Shown here one piece after another: positions 53,348 through 62,801 of a stretch of 64,000 nucleotides of DNA (positions are counted from its first letter, which is position 1; each line of letters begins with the position of its first letter). The notes beneath the pieces were generated by a model. It was not told where the DNA came from and made no database searches. It worked only from the letters and a program-made list of their open reading frames with translations. The stretch is from an uncultured Aquimarina sp. (lineage in GTDB: Bacteria > Bacteroidota > Bacteroidia > Flavobacteriales > Flavobacteriaceae), in contig CANMLU010000007.1 of the NCBI GenBank assembly GCA_947498815.1, positions 243,854 to 307,853 on the forward strand. Reading direction: 5' to 3'. Both the position numbers and the translations under genes were made by a program.

Positions 53348-53476
53348 GGGTCTTATTCAAAATTAAATCACGCAAAAGTAACCTTTTAAGAGAGTATATA
53401 AAAATATCCATATGTCATATAACGATATTTAGGATTTTTTTAATGTAAAGAACACATTTATAAGACATAATCCTTG

Positions 53477-53484
53477 TAATTTTG
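53477..53484 (+). promoter_or_regulatory. -7 box upstream of the SCO gene
   Basis: TAATTTTG fits TAnnTTTG, 19 bases before the SCO-family ATG. Confidence 0.5.
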
Positions 53485-53502
53485 CGGGCATAATAAATCA
53501 GT

Positions 53503-54174
53503 ATGCTCCAGTTTTTTTCGAAATATAAATTTTTTGCTGTTGTACTCTTAGTATTATCGGCAATAATAATTTCTATTATATATTCTATTCTTAAACCGAA
53601 CAAAACATTACCCATTTACTCGCCAGAAAAAGTGAATGCAGAACTCGTGGATAGTACGGTTCAATATATCCGTAAGTATCATAAGATTGCAGATTTCAAA
53701 CTAATTAATCAGAACGGTAAGATAGTAACCCAAGAAAATTATAAAGATAAAATCTATATTGCCGATTTCTTCTTCACAACATGTCAAACTATTTGTCCTA
53801 TCATGACTGGACATATGAAAGAGGTTCAAGAACGCCTAAAAGATGATGATGAGGTGTTATTGTTGTCGCACAGTGTTACTCCAAAAATAGATAGTGTTGC
53901 CAGATTGAAAAAATATGCCATAGAGAAAGGAGTGGATGACAGAAAATGGAACTTGGTTACTGGAGATAAAAAACAGATTTATGATCTAGCTCGTAAATCA
54001 TATTTGGCGGCAAAATCGGACGGAGATGGAGGTCCATATGACATGGTACATACAGAAAATTTTGTTTTGGTCGATAAAAAGAAACGAATACGCGGATTTT
54101 ATGACGGAACTAACCCCGAGGATATAGATCGACTGATGGAGGATATTGATGTCTTAAAAAATGAAAAGAAGTAA
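53503..54174 (+). CDS. SCO1/SenC-family copper chaperone
   Basis: 223 residues with an N-terminal membrane anchor (about 9-30) and a thioredoxin-like domain. The copper ligands CX3C (C94, C98 in FTTCQTICPIM) and the distal histidine in MVHTENFVLVDKK are present. SCO proteins deliver copper to the CuA site of cytochrome c oxidase. FeoAB follow on the same strand 107 bases later with a separate start region. Confidence 0.93.
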   Translation: MLQFFSKYKFFAVVLLVLSAIIISIIYSILKPNKTLPIYSPEKVNAELVDSTVQYIRKYHKIADFKLINQNGKIVTQENYKDKIYIADFFFTTCQTICPIMTGHMKEVQERLKDDDEVLLLSHSVTPKIDSVARLKKYAIEKGVDDRKWNLVTGDKKQIYDLARKSYLAAKSDGDGGPYDMVHTENFVLVDKKKRIRGFYDGTNPEDIDRLMEDIDVLKNEKK

Positions 54175-54281
54175 GAAGTAGACATAGATGAATACATATC
54201 GCGTTATTTTAGTTGTTTAGCTTTCTCAATAGGATTTTTTGCCTTATTTTTGCCTTGTTTAAATTTAATCTAAATAAACTT

Positions 54282-54509
54282 TTGAAGACTACTATTGCGA
54301 ATCTTAAAAGAGGTCAAAGAGCCTTGATTAAGGAAATCACTTCAGATGTAATCCCATTGAAACTACTAGAAATGGGTTGTCTACCCGGAAATGAAGTTCA
54401 ATTACTTCAGGCGGCACCCTTTCAATGCCCGATATATCTTAATGTAAATGGTAGTCATCTTGCAATCCGTAAAGAAATTGCATCTCAGATTGAAGTTCAA
54501 ATTATTTAA
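54282..54509 (+). CDS. feoA: FeoA-type protein (TTG start)
   Basis: 75 residues if started at TTG 54282 (LKTTIANLKRGQRALIKEI), which matches the usual FeoA N-terminus. The open frame back to 54213 is not likely coding, because a TATTTTTG -7 box (54245-54252) falls inside it. The SH3-like barrel has PLKLLEMGCLPGNEVQLLQAAPFQCPIYLNVNGSHLAIRKE. FeoA supports FeoB in ferrous iron uptake. It is 14 bases upstream of feoB. Confidence 0.9.
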   Translation: MKTTIANLKRGQRALIKEITSDVIPLKLLEMGCLPGNEVQLLQAAPFQCPIYLNVNGSHLAIRKEIASQIEVQII

Positions 54510-54523
54510 TAGCAGTTCTTTTC

Positions 54524-56620
54524 ATGGCCAAGCAAATTAAAGTTTCACTTATTGGAAACCCAAACACAGGAAAAACTTCTGTTTTTAATTTGCTTACTGG
54601 GCTTAACCAACAAGTTGGTAATTATCCAGGGATTACAGTCGAAAAGAAAGAAGGGATATGTAAATTATCTCGTGGTGTAAAAGCCCATATCTTGGATTTA
54701 CCGGGGACCTATAGTCTTAATGCCTCATCAGTTGATGAAAATGTGGTTATCGAGCTATTGCTCAACAAAAAAGATAAAGATTTTCCAGATGTAGCCGTTG
54801 TTGTGAGCGATGTAGAGAATCTAAAAAGGAATCTGTTGTTGTTCACACAGATCAAAGATCTGGAGATACCGACTATTTTGGTGATCAATATGGCAGATCG
54901 TATGAACCGCAAGGGGATTACATTGGATATCCCTCTACTTGAAAAAGAACTGAATACCAAAATTGCCTTGGTAAGTGCTCGCAAAAAAGAAGGTATAGAT
55001 GAGCTCAAAAAATTAATTGAATCTCATGCATTATTACCAAAAACTCCTTGTGTAGACGCATTGTCTTTTGCGCCAGATTATTTCGATAGACTCAAAAAGA
55101 CATTTCCCAATCAGTCTTTATATAAGCTTTGGCTGGTAATTACACAGGATGTAAATTTTAGAAAGTTTGATAAGCAACAGGTTGATATAGCTCCAGATTT
55201 TAAGATTAAATCCGAAAGCGAACTCAAAAGACTTCAACAAAAAGAAACCATTAAGCGATATCAATTCATCAACGATGTGCTTAAAAGAGGACTTATTGTA
55301 GATGAAAAAGCAGCCACGGGGATGAGAGCCAAGCTTGATCGCGTGCTTACGCATAAGTTTTGGGGATACTTTATTTTCTTCATGATTTTATTATTGATTT
55401 TTCAAGCAATTTATGACTGGTCATCATACCCTATGGATATGATTGATGAGGCATTTGCTTGGTTAAGTGAAGCAACAAAATCGGCGTTACCTGCAGGGCC
55501 TTTTGTAGATCTTATTACCGAAGGAATTATCCCGGGCTTGGGGGGAATCGTAATTTTTATTCCGCAAATAGCATTTTTGTTCTTGTTTATCTCTATCCTC
55601 GAAGAAAGTGGTTATATGAGCCGTGTTGTTTTTTTAATGGATCGGGTGATGCGACGCTTTGGATTAAGTGGTAAAAGTGTAGTGCCTCTTGTTTCGGGTA
55701 CAGCATGTGCAATCCCAGCAGTAATGGCTACACGAAATATAGAGAATTGGAAAGAACGGTTAATTACCATTCTAGTAGTTCCTTTTACTACCTGTGCAGC
55801 AAGATTGCCTGTGTATTTGATTATTATAGCATTAGTGATTCCTGATGAAAAAGTGGGTTGGATATTTAGTTATCAGAGTCTTACCTTAATGTTTTTGTAT
55901 TTTCTTGGTTTTGGTACCGCGGTTGGGTCAGCATGGCTGCTCAATAAAATTTTAAAAATTAAAAGTAAGTCATACTTTGTTATCGAAATGCCAGGCTATA
56001 AAATTCCACTATTTAAAAATGTGGTAATTAATGTAGTAGAAAAAACAAAAGCGTTTGTTTTTGGTGCGGGAAAAATAATTTTGGCAATCTCTATAATTTT
56101 ATGGGTGTTGGCAAGTTTTGGACCTAATGAAAACTTTAATAATGCTGAAGAGATTATAGCTACAGAGTATGTAGATCTTTCAGAAGAAGAACAAGAAAAT
56201 AAAATAGCATCCTACAAACTCGAACATTCTTTTATTGGGTATGCTGGAAAAGCCATAGAGCCTATTGTAGCACCATTAGGATATGACTGGAAAATAGGGA
56301 TTGGGATTATTAGCTCTTTTGCCGCCCGAGAAGTTTTTGTAGGTACGTTGGCCACAATTTATAGTGTAGGTAGTGATGAAGAAGAAACCATAAAAAATAG
56401 AATGGCCGCAGAGATTAACCCAAAAACAGGAGGTCCTCTGTTTAATTTTGCCAGTGGTATTTCTTTGTTATTGTTCTATGCTTTTGCAATGCAATGTATG
56501 AGTACTTTGGCGATCGTAAAACGAGAAACCAATAGCTGGAAATGGCCTATGGCTCAATTGATTTTTATGAGTGCTTTGGCTTATGGTGTTGCACTTATTG
56601 TATATCAAATTTTAAAGTAA
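54524..56620 (+). CDS. feoB: Ferrous iron transporter FeoB
   Basis: 698 residues. The N-terminal G domain has G1 GNPNTGKTS (11-19), the G2 threonine in YPGITVEKKEG, G3 DLPGTYSLN and G4 NMAD. The membrane part carries the two Gate motifs, PLVSGTACAIPAVMATRNI with PFTTCAARLPVY, and IGIISSFAAREVFVGTLATIY. Located in the inner membrane, it imports Fe(II) with GTP hydrolysis. It forms an operon with feoA and probably with the small Cys-rich gene behind. Confidence 0.97.
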   Translation: MAKQIKVSLIGNPNTGKTSVFNLLTGLNQQVGNYPGITVEKKEGICKLSRGVKAHILDLPGTYSLNASSVDENVVIELLLNKKDKDFPDVAVVVSDVENLKRNLLLFTQIKDLEIPTILVINMADRMNRKGITLDIPLLEKELNTKIALVSARKKEGIDELKKLIESHALLPKTPCVDALSFAPDYFDRLKKTFPNQSLYKLWLVITQDVNFRKFDKQQVDIAPDFKIKSESELKRLQQKETIKRYQFINDVLKRGLIVDEKAATGMRAKLDRVLTHKFWGYFIFFMILLLIFQAIYDWSSYPMDMIDEAFAWLSEATKSALPAGPFVDLITEGIIPGLGGIVIFIPQIAFLFLFISILEESGYMSRVVFLMDRVMRRFGLSGKSVVPLVSGTACAIPAVMATRNIENWKERLITILVVPFTTCAARLPVYLIIIALVIPDEKVGWIFSYQSLTLMFLYFLGFGTAVGSAWLLNKILKIKSKSYFVIEMPGYKIPLFKNVVINVVEKTKAFVFGAGKIILAISIILWVLASFGPNENFNNAEEIIATEYVDLSEEEQENKIASYKLEHSFIGYAGKAIEPIVAPLGYDWKIGIGIISSFAAREVFVGTLATIYSVGSDEEETIKNRMAAEINPKTGGPLFNFASGISLLLFYAFAMQCMSTLAIVKRETNSWKWPMAQLIFMSALAYGVALIVYQILK

Positions 56621-56659
56621 ACAGAATAAGTTTTAGTATCTTTATACGACTTAACAGTT

Positions 56660-56812
56660 ATGAACATTATTATCCAAAACATATTAGTTCTTCTGGTTTT
56701 TGCAGCCGCAATGGGGTTTCTGATTAAAAAATTCTTTTGGAAACCTTCATTATCATCTGTAAAAAGTAAACCCACTAGTGCTTGTGGTAAAAGTGGTTGT
56801 GGATGCCATTAA
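56660..56812 (+). CDS. FeoB-associated small Cys-rich membrane protein
   Basis: 50 residues: one membrane helix (IIIQNILVLLVFAAAMGFLI), a basic stretch (KKFFWKP) and a C-terminal SACGKSGCGCH tail. This helix-plus-Cys-tail pattern is that of FeoB-associated Cys-rich proteins (FeoC-like position), and it sits 39 bases after feoB. The thiols probably bind iron or sense redox state, which is inference. Confidence 0.85.
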   Translation: MNIIIQNILVLLVFAAAMGFLIKKFFWKPSLSSVKSKPTSACGKSGCGCH

Positions 56813-56816
56813 TAAA

Positions 56817-57734
56817 TTAGCTTTTAAACCATTTAAGCGGTCCGCTACTTATTAAATAGACCCCCATAAAAATCAATATACAACATAGTAGTTTTACTAT
56901 AGTGATATCACCTTTGTATTGGCTGTTAACTACAAAATACGAAACAACGGCAACCAAGATCATAGCCACTGCAGGTTGAACATAGATGTAACTGCTCGAA
57001 ACCGTAGGTTTAACGTATTGCAAGGCAAACATATTTAAAAAATAAGCCAAAAAAGTAGGGCCTAATATTACATAAAACAGCGAAATCCAATTTGTGGTTT
57101 CAAAGGCTTCAAAATTGGTGTGTAAGAGTTTTTCAATGCAAAAAGGAAACATAAAAATGAATCCAAATAAAAAGGTCCATACAATTACGGTAATAGGTTT
57201 GTATTTGCCCATCAGTGGTTTAACGATTACTAGATAAAAAGCAAAGGCCAAAGCGTTAATTGCTACAAAAATATTTCCAGTTACAGATCCCGTTCCAAGG
57301 CCAGAATTTCCCAAATAAATTAATAAAACAGCTCCTATGCCTCCAATAGAAACTCCAAGAATGCGTTGGGTAGTTAGCGGTTCTTTTAGTAAAAAAAAGC
57401 TAATAATCACCGTAAAAATAGGCAATGCCGTAATAATAATAGCGGCATCAACAGGCGAGGTAAGACTAAGCCCATTCATCGAAAAAAATTGGTTGGTTGC
57501 TACCCCCAGAAAACCACATAATGCCAGGCGGGCGATATCTTTTCTTTCAACTTTTTCCTTTATAAAAAATTTTAACATCAAAAACAACAATCCCGCTCCG
57601 CTTATACGTAAAAATACCAAGGCAGACGCTTCAATTTTATGAGGCATTAAACCTTTTGCGACCAAATAATTTGCTCCATAGATCATATTAACACACAATA
57701 AAGAAATATGAGCTTTTGCCTTGTTTGAAATCAT
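56817..57734 (-). CDS. EamA/DMT-family transporter
   Basis: 305 residues with ten hydrophobic helices in two EamA halves: SLLCVNMIYGANYLVAKGLMPHKIEASALVFLRISGAGLLFL and LAFAFYLVIVKPLMGKYKPITVIVWTFLFGFIFMFP, each ending with the usual PxxAxxxS/LGE-like region (KEPLTTQRILGVSIGGIGAVLLIYLG). Exports or imports small metabolites across the inner membrane; substrate unknown. Convergent with the feo operon. Confidence 0.9.
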   Translation of the reverse strand: MISNKAKAHISLLCVNMIYGANYLVAKGLMPHKIEASALVFLRISGAGLLFLMLKFFIKEKVERKDIARLALCGFLGVATNQFFSMNGLSLTSPVDAAIIITALPIFTVIISFFLLKEPLTTQRILGVSIGGIGAVLLIYLGNSGLGTGSVTGNIFVAINALAFAFYLVIVKPLMGKYKPITVIVWTFLFGFIFMFPFCIEKLLHTNFEAFETTNWISLFYVILGPTFLAYFLNMFALQYVKPTVSSSYIYVQPAVAMILVAVVSYFVVNSQYKGDITIVKLLCCILIFMGVYLISSGPLKWFKS

Positions 57735-57782
57735 AAGACAAAGAAAAGATAAACGGTTGTATTCATATGATGATCATTGTTT

Positions 57783-58199
57783 TTATTTCACAAGAAACTC
57801 CAAATAATATTCTTTTGGGTCAATAGGGCTTTCATATGTAGGGTATGGGCTTATTGTATATCCGTATACTGTCTTGTCATTGCTAACCAGTACTTCTTTG
57901 ATATTTTCGGGATGAATAGCTTTGGCTCCAAAAACAAGCTCTTTTTCCTCTAATAGTTTGCTGCCTTCATAGATTCCGATCTTAATTTTTGCTTCCCCAG
58001 GCCAAAAACAGGTCACATCAGAGGGGCATCTTGAATCTTCAATTAATTTGATAAATTTTAAGCTTTTAGAATTAAACGAGACAGTATTCCCTACTTTGAG
58101 TTTGCTAATAATCTTTGGAGTATCAACTTTGGCAGAGTCTTGTGCATTGGCAAAAACAAATAAACTACCAAAAAATAGGAATGTTATGATGTTCTTCAT
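57783..58199 (-). CDS. Small exported beta-rich protein
   Basis: 138 residues with signal peptide MKNIITFLFFGSLFVFANAQ. The mature domain KLKVGNTVSFNSKSLKFIKLIEDSRCPSDVTCFWPGEAKIKIGIYEG contains the RCP..VTCxWPGxA pattern found in many small secreted proteins of unknown function (two Cys probably disulfide-bonded). It lies 48 bases upstream of the DMT transporter on the same strand. Confidence 0.75.
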   Translation of the reverse strand: MKNIITFLFFGSLFVFANAQDSAKVDTPKIISKLKVGNTVSFNSKSLKFIKLIEDSRCPSDVTCFWPGEAKIKIGIYEGSKLLEEKELVFGAKAIHPENIKEVLVSNDKTVYGYTISPYPTYESPIDPKEYYLEFLVK

Positions 58200-58302
58200 G
58201 ATCCAAATTATAGTTGATTTGAAAGATATGTATAAAACTAACTTAAATAGTTGGTATAATATTCAAATTACTGAATTTTCGCTCTATATTTAGTCCTTGA
58301 AT

Positions 58303-59442
58303 ATGCAAAAATACGATTACATAATTACCGGTACGGGTGCTTCAGGGTTGATGCTGGCATATCATATGGTCTTGGACCCTTTTTTCGATCAAAAGAAGAT
58401 CGTATTGATCGATAAAGAAATCAAAAATAAGAATGATCGCACCTGGTCTTTTTGGGAACAAGGTGACGGGGTTTGGGACACAATAATTAGTAAAAAATGG
58501 AGTAACATTTATTTTGGGAGCAAAGATTTTTCAAAAAAGATAGACATCTTTCCTTATCAATATAAAACGATTCGGAGCAAAGATTTTTATAACTATATTC
58601 TGAAATCCCTAAAAGATAATATCAATATTACTATTGTTCAAGAAGAACTAATTGCTATAAGCGATACTGGTGATACTGTTGAAGTAAAGACCAACCAAGA
58701 AATATACACTGGTGATAAAATCTTTAATAGTGTTGCGTTTTCTGAGACCTATAAAAATCAGAAACGTTATCCCGTGCTCAACCAGCATTTTATTGGGTGG
58801 TTTATAAAAACGAAGAAACCTTTAATTGATGATGAAACTGCCACATTTATGGATTTTGAGGTAGCTCAAAACGGAAATACAAGATTTATGTATGTACTTC
58901 CAACTTCAGAGACAGAAGCATTGTTTGAGTATACTTTATTTTCCGAAGACCTTCTTGAAGAACAAGAATATGAGGACGAAATTGTAAAATATCTCCAGGA
59001 AAAAGGAATCACGGATTATGAAATAATTGAAAAAGAAAAAGGGTGCATACCGATGACTTCATACGAGTTTAGGAAAGAGAATACTAAAAATGTACTTCAT
59101 ATTGGAACCGCAGGTGGATGGACCAAAGCCAGTACAGGGTTTACATTTAATGTTTCTTTCAAAAAAGTAAAAAAACTCATCGAATTTTTGAAGACGAAGG
59201 ACGACCTTTCAAAGTTTGGCAAACGAACAAAATTCTGGTATTATGATTTGTTGTTTTTGGATGTTTTATATAAAAATAATGGAATAGGATCGGTACTGTT
59301 TGCTAAACTATTTAAGAAAAACGATAGTAAGAAAATCCTAAAATTCCTTGACGAAGAAACTACATTTTTGGAAGACCTAAAAATCACTACCAGTTTACCA
59401 AAGAAACCTTTTTTGAGAGCACTTTGGAAAAGAATCTTATAA
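58303..59442 (+). CDS. crtY: Lycopene cyclase family protein
   Basis: 379 residues from ATG 58303 (a TTG two codons earlier is possible). The FAD/NAD-binding N-terminus YDYIITGTGASGLMLAYHMV and the family box NDRTWSFWEQGDGVWDTII, with CIPMTSYEFRKENTKNVLHIGTAGGWTKASTGFTF further on, match CrtY-type lycopene beta-cyclases of flavobacteria. It would close the beta-ionone rings of lycopene in the membrane. Other crt genes are not in the window, so it is a stand-alone gene here. Confidence 0.9.
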   Translation: MQKYDYIITGTGASGLMLAYHMVLDPFFDQKKIVLIDKEIKNKNDRTWSFWEQGDGVWDTIISKKWSNIYFGSKDFSKKIDIFPYQYKTIRSKDFYNYILKSLKDNINITIVQEELIAISDTGDTVEVKTNQEIYTGDKIFNSVAFSETYKNQKRYPVLNQHFIGWFIKTKKPLIDDETATFMDFEVAQNGNTRFMYVLPTSETEALFEYTLFSEDLLEEQEYEDEIVKYLQEKGITDYEIIEKEKGCIPMTSYEFRKENTKNVLHIGTAGGWTKASTGFTFNVSFKKVKKLIEFLKTKDDLSKFGKRTKFWYYDLLFLDVLYKNNGIGSVLFAKLFKKNDSKKILKFLDEETTFLEDLKITTSLPKKPFLRALWKRIL

Positions 59443-59494
59443 GAAACCGGTGTTTGAGAGATTTATATAGAGCTTAGTTGTTTTCCACTAACCA

Positions 59495-60232
59495 CTAACT
59501 AATTCCTCTTTCCTTTTTAATTTGGTCATAGGCCTTTTGTACTTCTCTAAATTTGGCCTCAGCACCTTTGATGTGTATCTCATCCATATGTTGGATTTTA
59601 TCAGGATGATATTTTTTTGCCATGGTTCTAAATGCCTTTTTTACTTCAGAATCTGTTGCCGTTTTTTCGATTTCCAGGATTTTGTAGGCATGGTCTCCGG
59701 TCTTAAAAAACATAGCTTTAATACTCTCAAAGTCCCTGAAATTAATTCGTAAAAAACCTGCTATTTTCTGGATTTCTTCAGCTTCAGATTGACTTACACT
59801 GCCGTCGGCATTGGCAATTCCGAACAAAAAATGAAGAATCTGTAACCTAGAGGGATATCTAGTATGTTGATTGATGTACATACATACACGTGGCGCAGAA
59901 ACATGTCTGTTTTTAATAATTTCATTAAATGTTCTAAAAATGGCATTAGCACGTTCTTTACCATAAGCACTTACGAAATATTGCCGTACATAATCTAGTT
60001 CTGTTTGATTGACTCTGCCATCTGCTTTGATCACAATCGAGGATAACGAAAGTAAATTAAGTTCAAAATCTGCAGGAGTAACACTATTATTGTCTTGAGA
60101 GAACACTGTTTTAAAGCCGCCACTGGTTTTAATAGTTGTGGAGTCCAAAAGACTTCCTAATATAAAGCCAAGAATAGCTCCAGGAAATCTAAAAAAAACA
60201 TAGCCAAGTATGGCGATTAACCATTTAATCAT
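59495..60232 (-). CDS. TerB-J-domain co-chaperone (DjlA-like)
   Basis: 245 residues from MIKWLIAILGYVFFR (an ATG at 60241 is an alternative). One N-terminal membrane segment with Gly spacing (GAILGFILGSLL), a TerB-like helical domain (about 48-160, SSIVIKADGRVNQTELDYVRQYFV... and ANADGSVSQSEAEEIQKIAGFL) and a C-terminal J domain with the HPD tripeptide (AKKYHPDKIQHM). It would stimulate DnaK at the inner membrane, as DjlA does. Confidence 0.9.
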   Translation of the reverse strand: MIKWLIAILGYVFFRFPGAILGFILGSLLDSTTIKTSGGFKTVFSQDNNSVTPADFELNLLSLSSIVIKADGRVNQTELDYVRQYFVSAYGKERANAIFRTFNEIIKNRHVSAPRVCMYINQHTRYPSRLQILHFLFGIANADGSVSQSEAEEIQKIAGFLRINFRDFESIKAMFFKTGDHAYKILEIEKTATDSEVKKAFRTMAKKYHPDKIQHMDEIHIKGAEAKFREVQKAYDQIKKERGIS

Positions 60233-60395
60233 GTAAAGCAATTTTTTTGGGTTGTAAAGATAACTGAAATTATCTTCGCAGAAATTTCAGTAGATACTAT
60301 ATTAGACAATTAAGATTTCGTTTTGTTACTAAGAAAGTATCATAATGATCATTTTAAGACTACTTGTCAGTTCCTGTACTATGGTACATAATTTG

Positions 60396-60403
60396 TACCT
60401 TTG
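60396..60403 (+). promoter_or_regulatory. -7 box upstream of the bacilliredoxin gene
   Basis: TACCTTTG fits TAnnTTTG, 33 bases before the ATG. Confidence 0.55.
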
Positions 60404-60435
60404 CATAAAAATTTAAAACGAAAAAACAAGAAAAT

Positions 60436-60846
60436 ATGTATCCAGCAGATTTAGTAAAGCCAATGCGAGAGGATTTAACCAATATAGGTTTTGAAGAGTT
60501 GCATACGGCAGATGCAGTAGAGACAGCAATAGAAAAACAAGGCACTACCCTGGTAGTAGTAAACTCGGTATGTGGTTGTGCAGCGGCAAATGCTCGTCCA
60601 GGAGCAAAGGCTTCGTTACAAAATGATAAAAAGCCTGACAATTTAGTTACTGTTTTTGCAGGAGTAGACAGAGAAGCTACAGATAAAGCTCGTGGTTTTA
60701 TGGTTCCGTTTCCTCCTTCTTCACCATCTATGGCGTTGTTCAAGAATGGAGAATTAGTGCATATGCTAGAGCGTCATCATATCGAAGGAAGACCTGCAGA
60801 AATGATCGCAGAAAACCTTATGGATGCGTATAATGAGCACTGCTAA
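60436..60846 (+). CDS. BrxA/BrxB-family bacilliredoxin
   Basis: 136 residues starting MYPADLVKPMREDLTNIGFEEL, the usual family start. The active site is CGC in VVVNSVCGCAAANARPGAK. Members reduce mixed disulfides between proteins and bacillithiol, which many Bacteroidota make. Monocistronic: its own -7 box and a strong terminator follow. Confidence 0.93.
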   Translation: MYPADLVKPMREDLTNIGFEELHTADAVETAIEKQGTTLVVVNSVCGCAAANARPGAKASLQNDKKPDNLVTVFAGVDREATDKARGFMVPFPPSSPSMALFKNGELVHMLERHHIEGRPAEMIAENLMDAYNEHC

Positions 60847-60881
60847 AAATAAGGTATAAGATATACAAGAAATATATTTTT

Positions 60882-60911
60882 AAACCGACCCGAGAATCGG
60901 GTCGGTTTTTG
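60882..60911 (+). terminator. Terminator after the bacilliredoxin gene
   Basis: AAACCGACCCGA and TCGGGTCGGTTT pair with a very short loop, followed by T-rich sequence, 35 bases after the stop. Confidence 0.88.
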
Positions 60912-61031
60912 TTTTTTTAAATATCATAATTTAGTCTAATAAACTGTTGGTCAACTAAAAATAATATCAGACCTTGCGGTGTCTTTTACGAGCTATAGGT
61001 ACTGTTTTTTTGATATTCACACAAGATTAAA

Positions 61032-61775
61032 ATGAATTTTATTAAGAAGATACTATCGTATCCGTTGAGCGTATTGTTTTACATATTTTTTGGGCTTACC
61101 TTGATTATTTTTCATCCGCCGCAGTGGATAGCATTTAAAGCAGGAAACGCATCTGCACATGCTAAGGTGGTAGATTATATGAATCTATGTTTGTTGGGGT
61201 GTCTTACAATTTTAGGAGTAAGAATTAGTTATAGAAACAAGCAAAAGTTACCCACAAATAAAGAAATGATTATTGTCTCAAACCATCAGAGCATGTTTGA
61301 TATCCCAATGATTATTTGGTTTATGCGAAAACATAAAACGAAGTTTATTTCGAAAATAGAATTAGGCAAAGGAATACCAAGTATTTCTTTTAACCTTAGA
61401 CATGGTGGTAATGCGTTGATTGATAGAAAGAATCCGAAACAATCGATACCTGTATTGTCAAAATTTGGGAGGTTCATTGCAGAAAATAAGTTTGCTGCTG
61501 TTATTTTTCCGGAAGGAACACGAAGCAGAGATGGAAAACCAAAGGAATTTGCTTCAACAGGGCTGAAGATTTTGTTCAAAAATGCGCCAGAGGCATTAGT
61601 TGTACCAGTAACTGTTAATAATAGCTGGAAACTAGTTAGATTTGGTAGTTTTCCAATGGGTGTAGGGATACATTTGACTTTGGACGTACAAGAACCTCTT
61701 ACAATTGATTCGATGGATACTGATATGCTCATCGAAACTGTTGAAAAAAGAGTAAAAGAAGGAGTAAGAACTTAA
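61032..61775 (+). CDS. plsC: 1-acyl-sn-glycerol-3-phosphate acyltransferase (PlsC-like)
   Basis: 247 residues with an N-terminal membrane helix. Acyltransferase motif I is NHQSMFD (NHX4D; VSNHQSMFDIPMIIWF), motif III FPEGTRSRDGKP, and motif IV VVPVTVNNSW. It transfers the second acyl chain onto lysophosphatidic acid in phospholipid synthesis. The acyl-ACP desaturase starts 13 bases later, so the pair links acyl-chain desaturation and lipid assembly. Confidence 0.9.
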   Translation: MNFIKKILSYPLSVLFYIFFGLTLIIFHPPQWIAFKAGNASAHAKVVDYMNLCLLGCLTILGVRISYRNKQKLPTNKEMIIVSNHQSMFDIPMIIWFMRKHKTKFISKIELGKGIPSISFNLRHGGNALIDRKNPKQSIPVLSKFGRFIAENKFAAVIFPEGTRSRDGKPKEFASTGLKILFKNAPEALVVPVTVNNSWKLVRFGSFPMGVGIHLTLDVQEPLTIDSMDTDMLIETVEKRVKEGVRT

Positions 61776-61788
61776 CACACATTTCATA

Positions 61789-62790
61789 ATGGCTTTAGAT
61801 AATATTAGATTAGAAGTAATGCAATTGTTAGAAAAGAAAATAGAATCTTTTATAGATAAATTTTTGATTCCAATTGACAAAGTATGGCAGCCCACAGATT
61901 TCTTGCCCGATTCTCAAAATGAAGACACCTTTTTTGATGAAGTAAAGGAGTTGAGAGAATTGGCCAAAGAACTTCCGTACGATTTTTGGGTTGTTTTGGT
62001 TGGAGATACCATCACAGAAGAGGCACTACCAACATACGAATCATGGTTGATGGATGTTGAAGGAGTAAACCAACATGAAGAAGGAAAAGATAACGGCTGG
62101 GCAAGATGGGTACGTTATTGGACCAGTGAAGAGAACCGTCATGGTGATACCTTAAATAAATACTTATACCTATCGGGTAGAGTGAATATGATCGAGGTAG
62201 AACGAACTACACAACATTTAATTAATGATGGTTTTGATATCGGAACCGATAGAGATCCATATAAGAATTTTGTATATACCAGTTTTCAGGAATTGGCTAC
62301 AAACATTTCGCATAGTCGCGTGGCAAAAATGGCTAAAGAATACTCGAATAAATCACTAGCAAAAATGTGCAAAATTATTGCTGGTGACGAAATGCGTCAC
62401 TATAATGCGTATAGCGAATTTGTAAAAAATATTTTTGAGGTCGATCCTAGCCAAATGATGGTTGCTTTTAGTGATATGATGAAACATAAAATAGTTATGC
62501 CGGCTCATTTTCTTAGAGAGTCTGGAGATGCTATTGGTACGGCTTTCGAAGAATTCTCGAATGCCGCACAACGCTTAGGAGTATATACGTCGCAAGACTA
62601 TATTGATATCATGCAACGCTTAATAGATAAATGGGAAATTGATAAGCTAGTCGATCTAACCGATGAGGCAGAAAAAGCACGTGATTTTGTGATGAAATTA
62701 CCTGCTAGAATGCAACGAATTAGCGAAAGACTGGTGATCCCTGAAGATGTTTTTGAATTTAAATGGGTGCAACCCGCATTAATAAAATAA
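61789..62790 (+). CDS. Acyl-ACP desaturase
   Basis: 333 residues, the length of soluble plant-type stearoyl-ACP desaturases. The two di-iron motifs are WTSEENRHGDTLNKYLYLSGRV (EENRHG) and IAGDEMRHYNAYSEFV (DEMRHY), each an EX2H-type ligand set. It inserts a cis double bond into an acyl-ACP using O2 and reduced ferredoxin. Position between plsC and an HD hydrolase on one strand with short gaps suggests a single operon. Confidence 0.92.
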   Translation: MALDNIRLEVMQLLEKKIESFIDKFLIPIDKVWQPTDFLPDSQNEDTFFDEVKELRELAKELPYDFWVVLVGDTITEEALPTYESWLMDVEGVNQHEEGKDNGWARWVRYWTSEENRHGDTLNKYLYLSGRVNMIEVERTTQHLINDGFDIGTDRDPYKNFVYTSFQELATNISHSRVAKMAKEYSNKSLAKMCKIIAGDEMRHYNAYSEFVKNIFEVDPSQMMVAFSDMMKHKIVMPAHFLRESGDAIGTAFEEFSNAAQRLGVYTSQDYIDIMQRLIDKWEIDKLVDLTDEAEKARDFVMKLPARMQRISERLVIPEDVFEFKWVQPALIK

Positions 62791-62801
62791 CCTAATTAGG
62801 T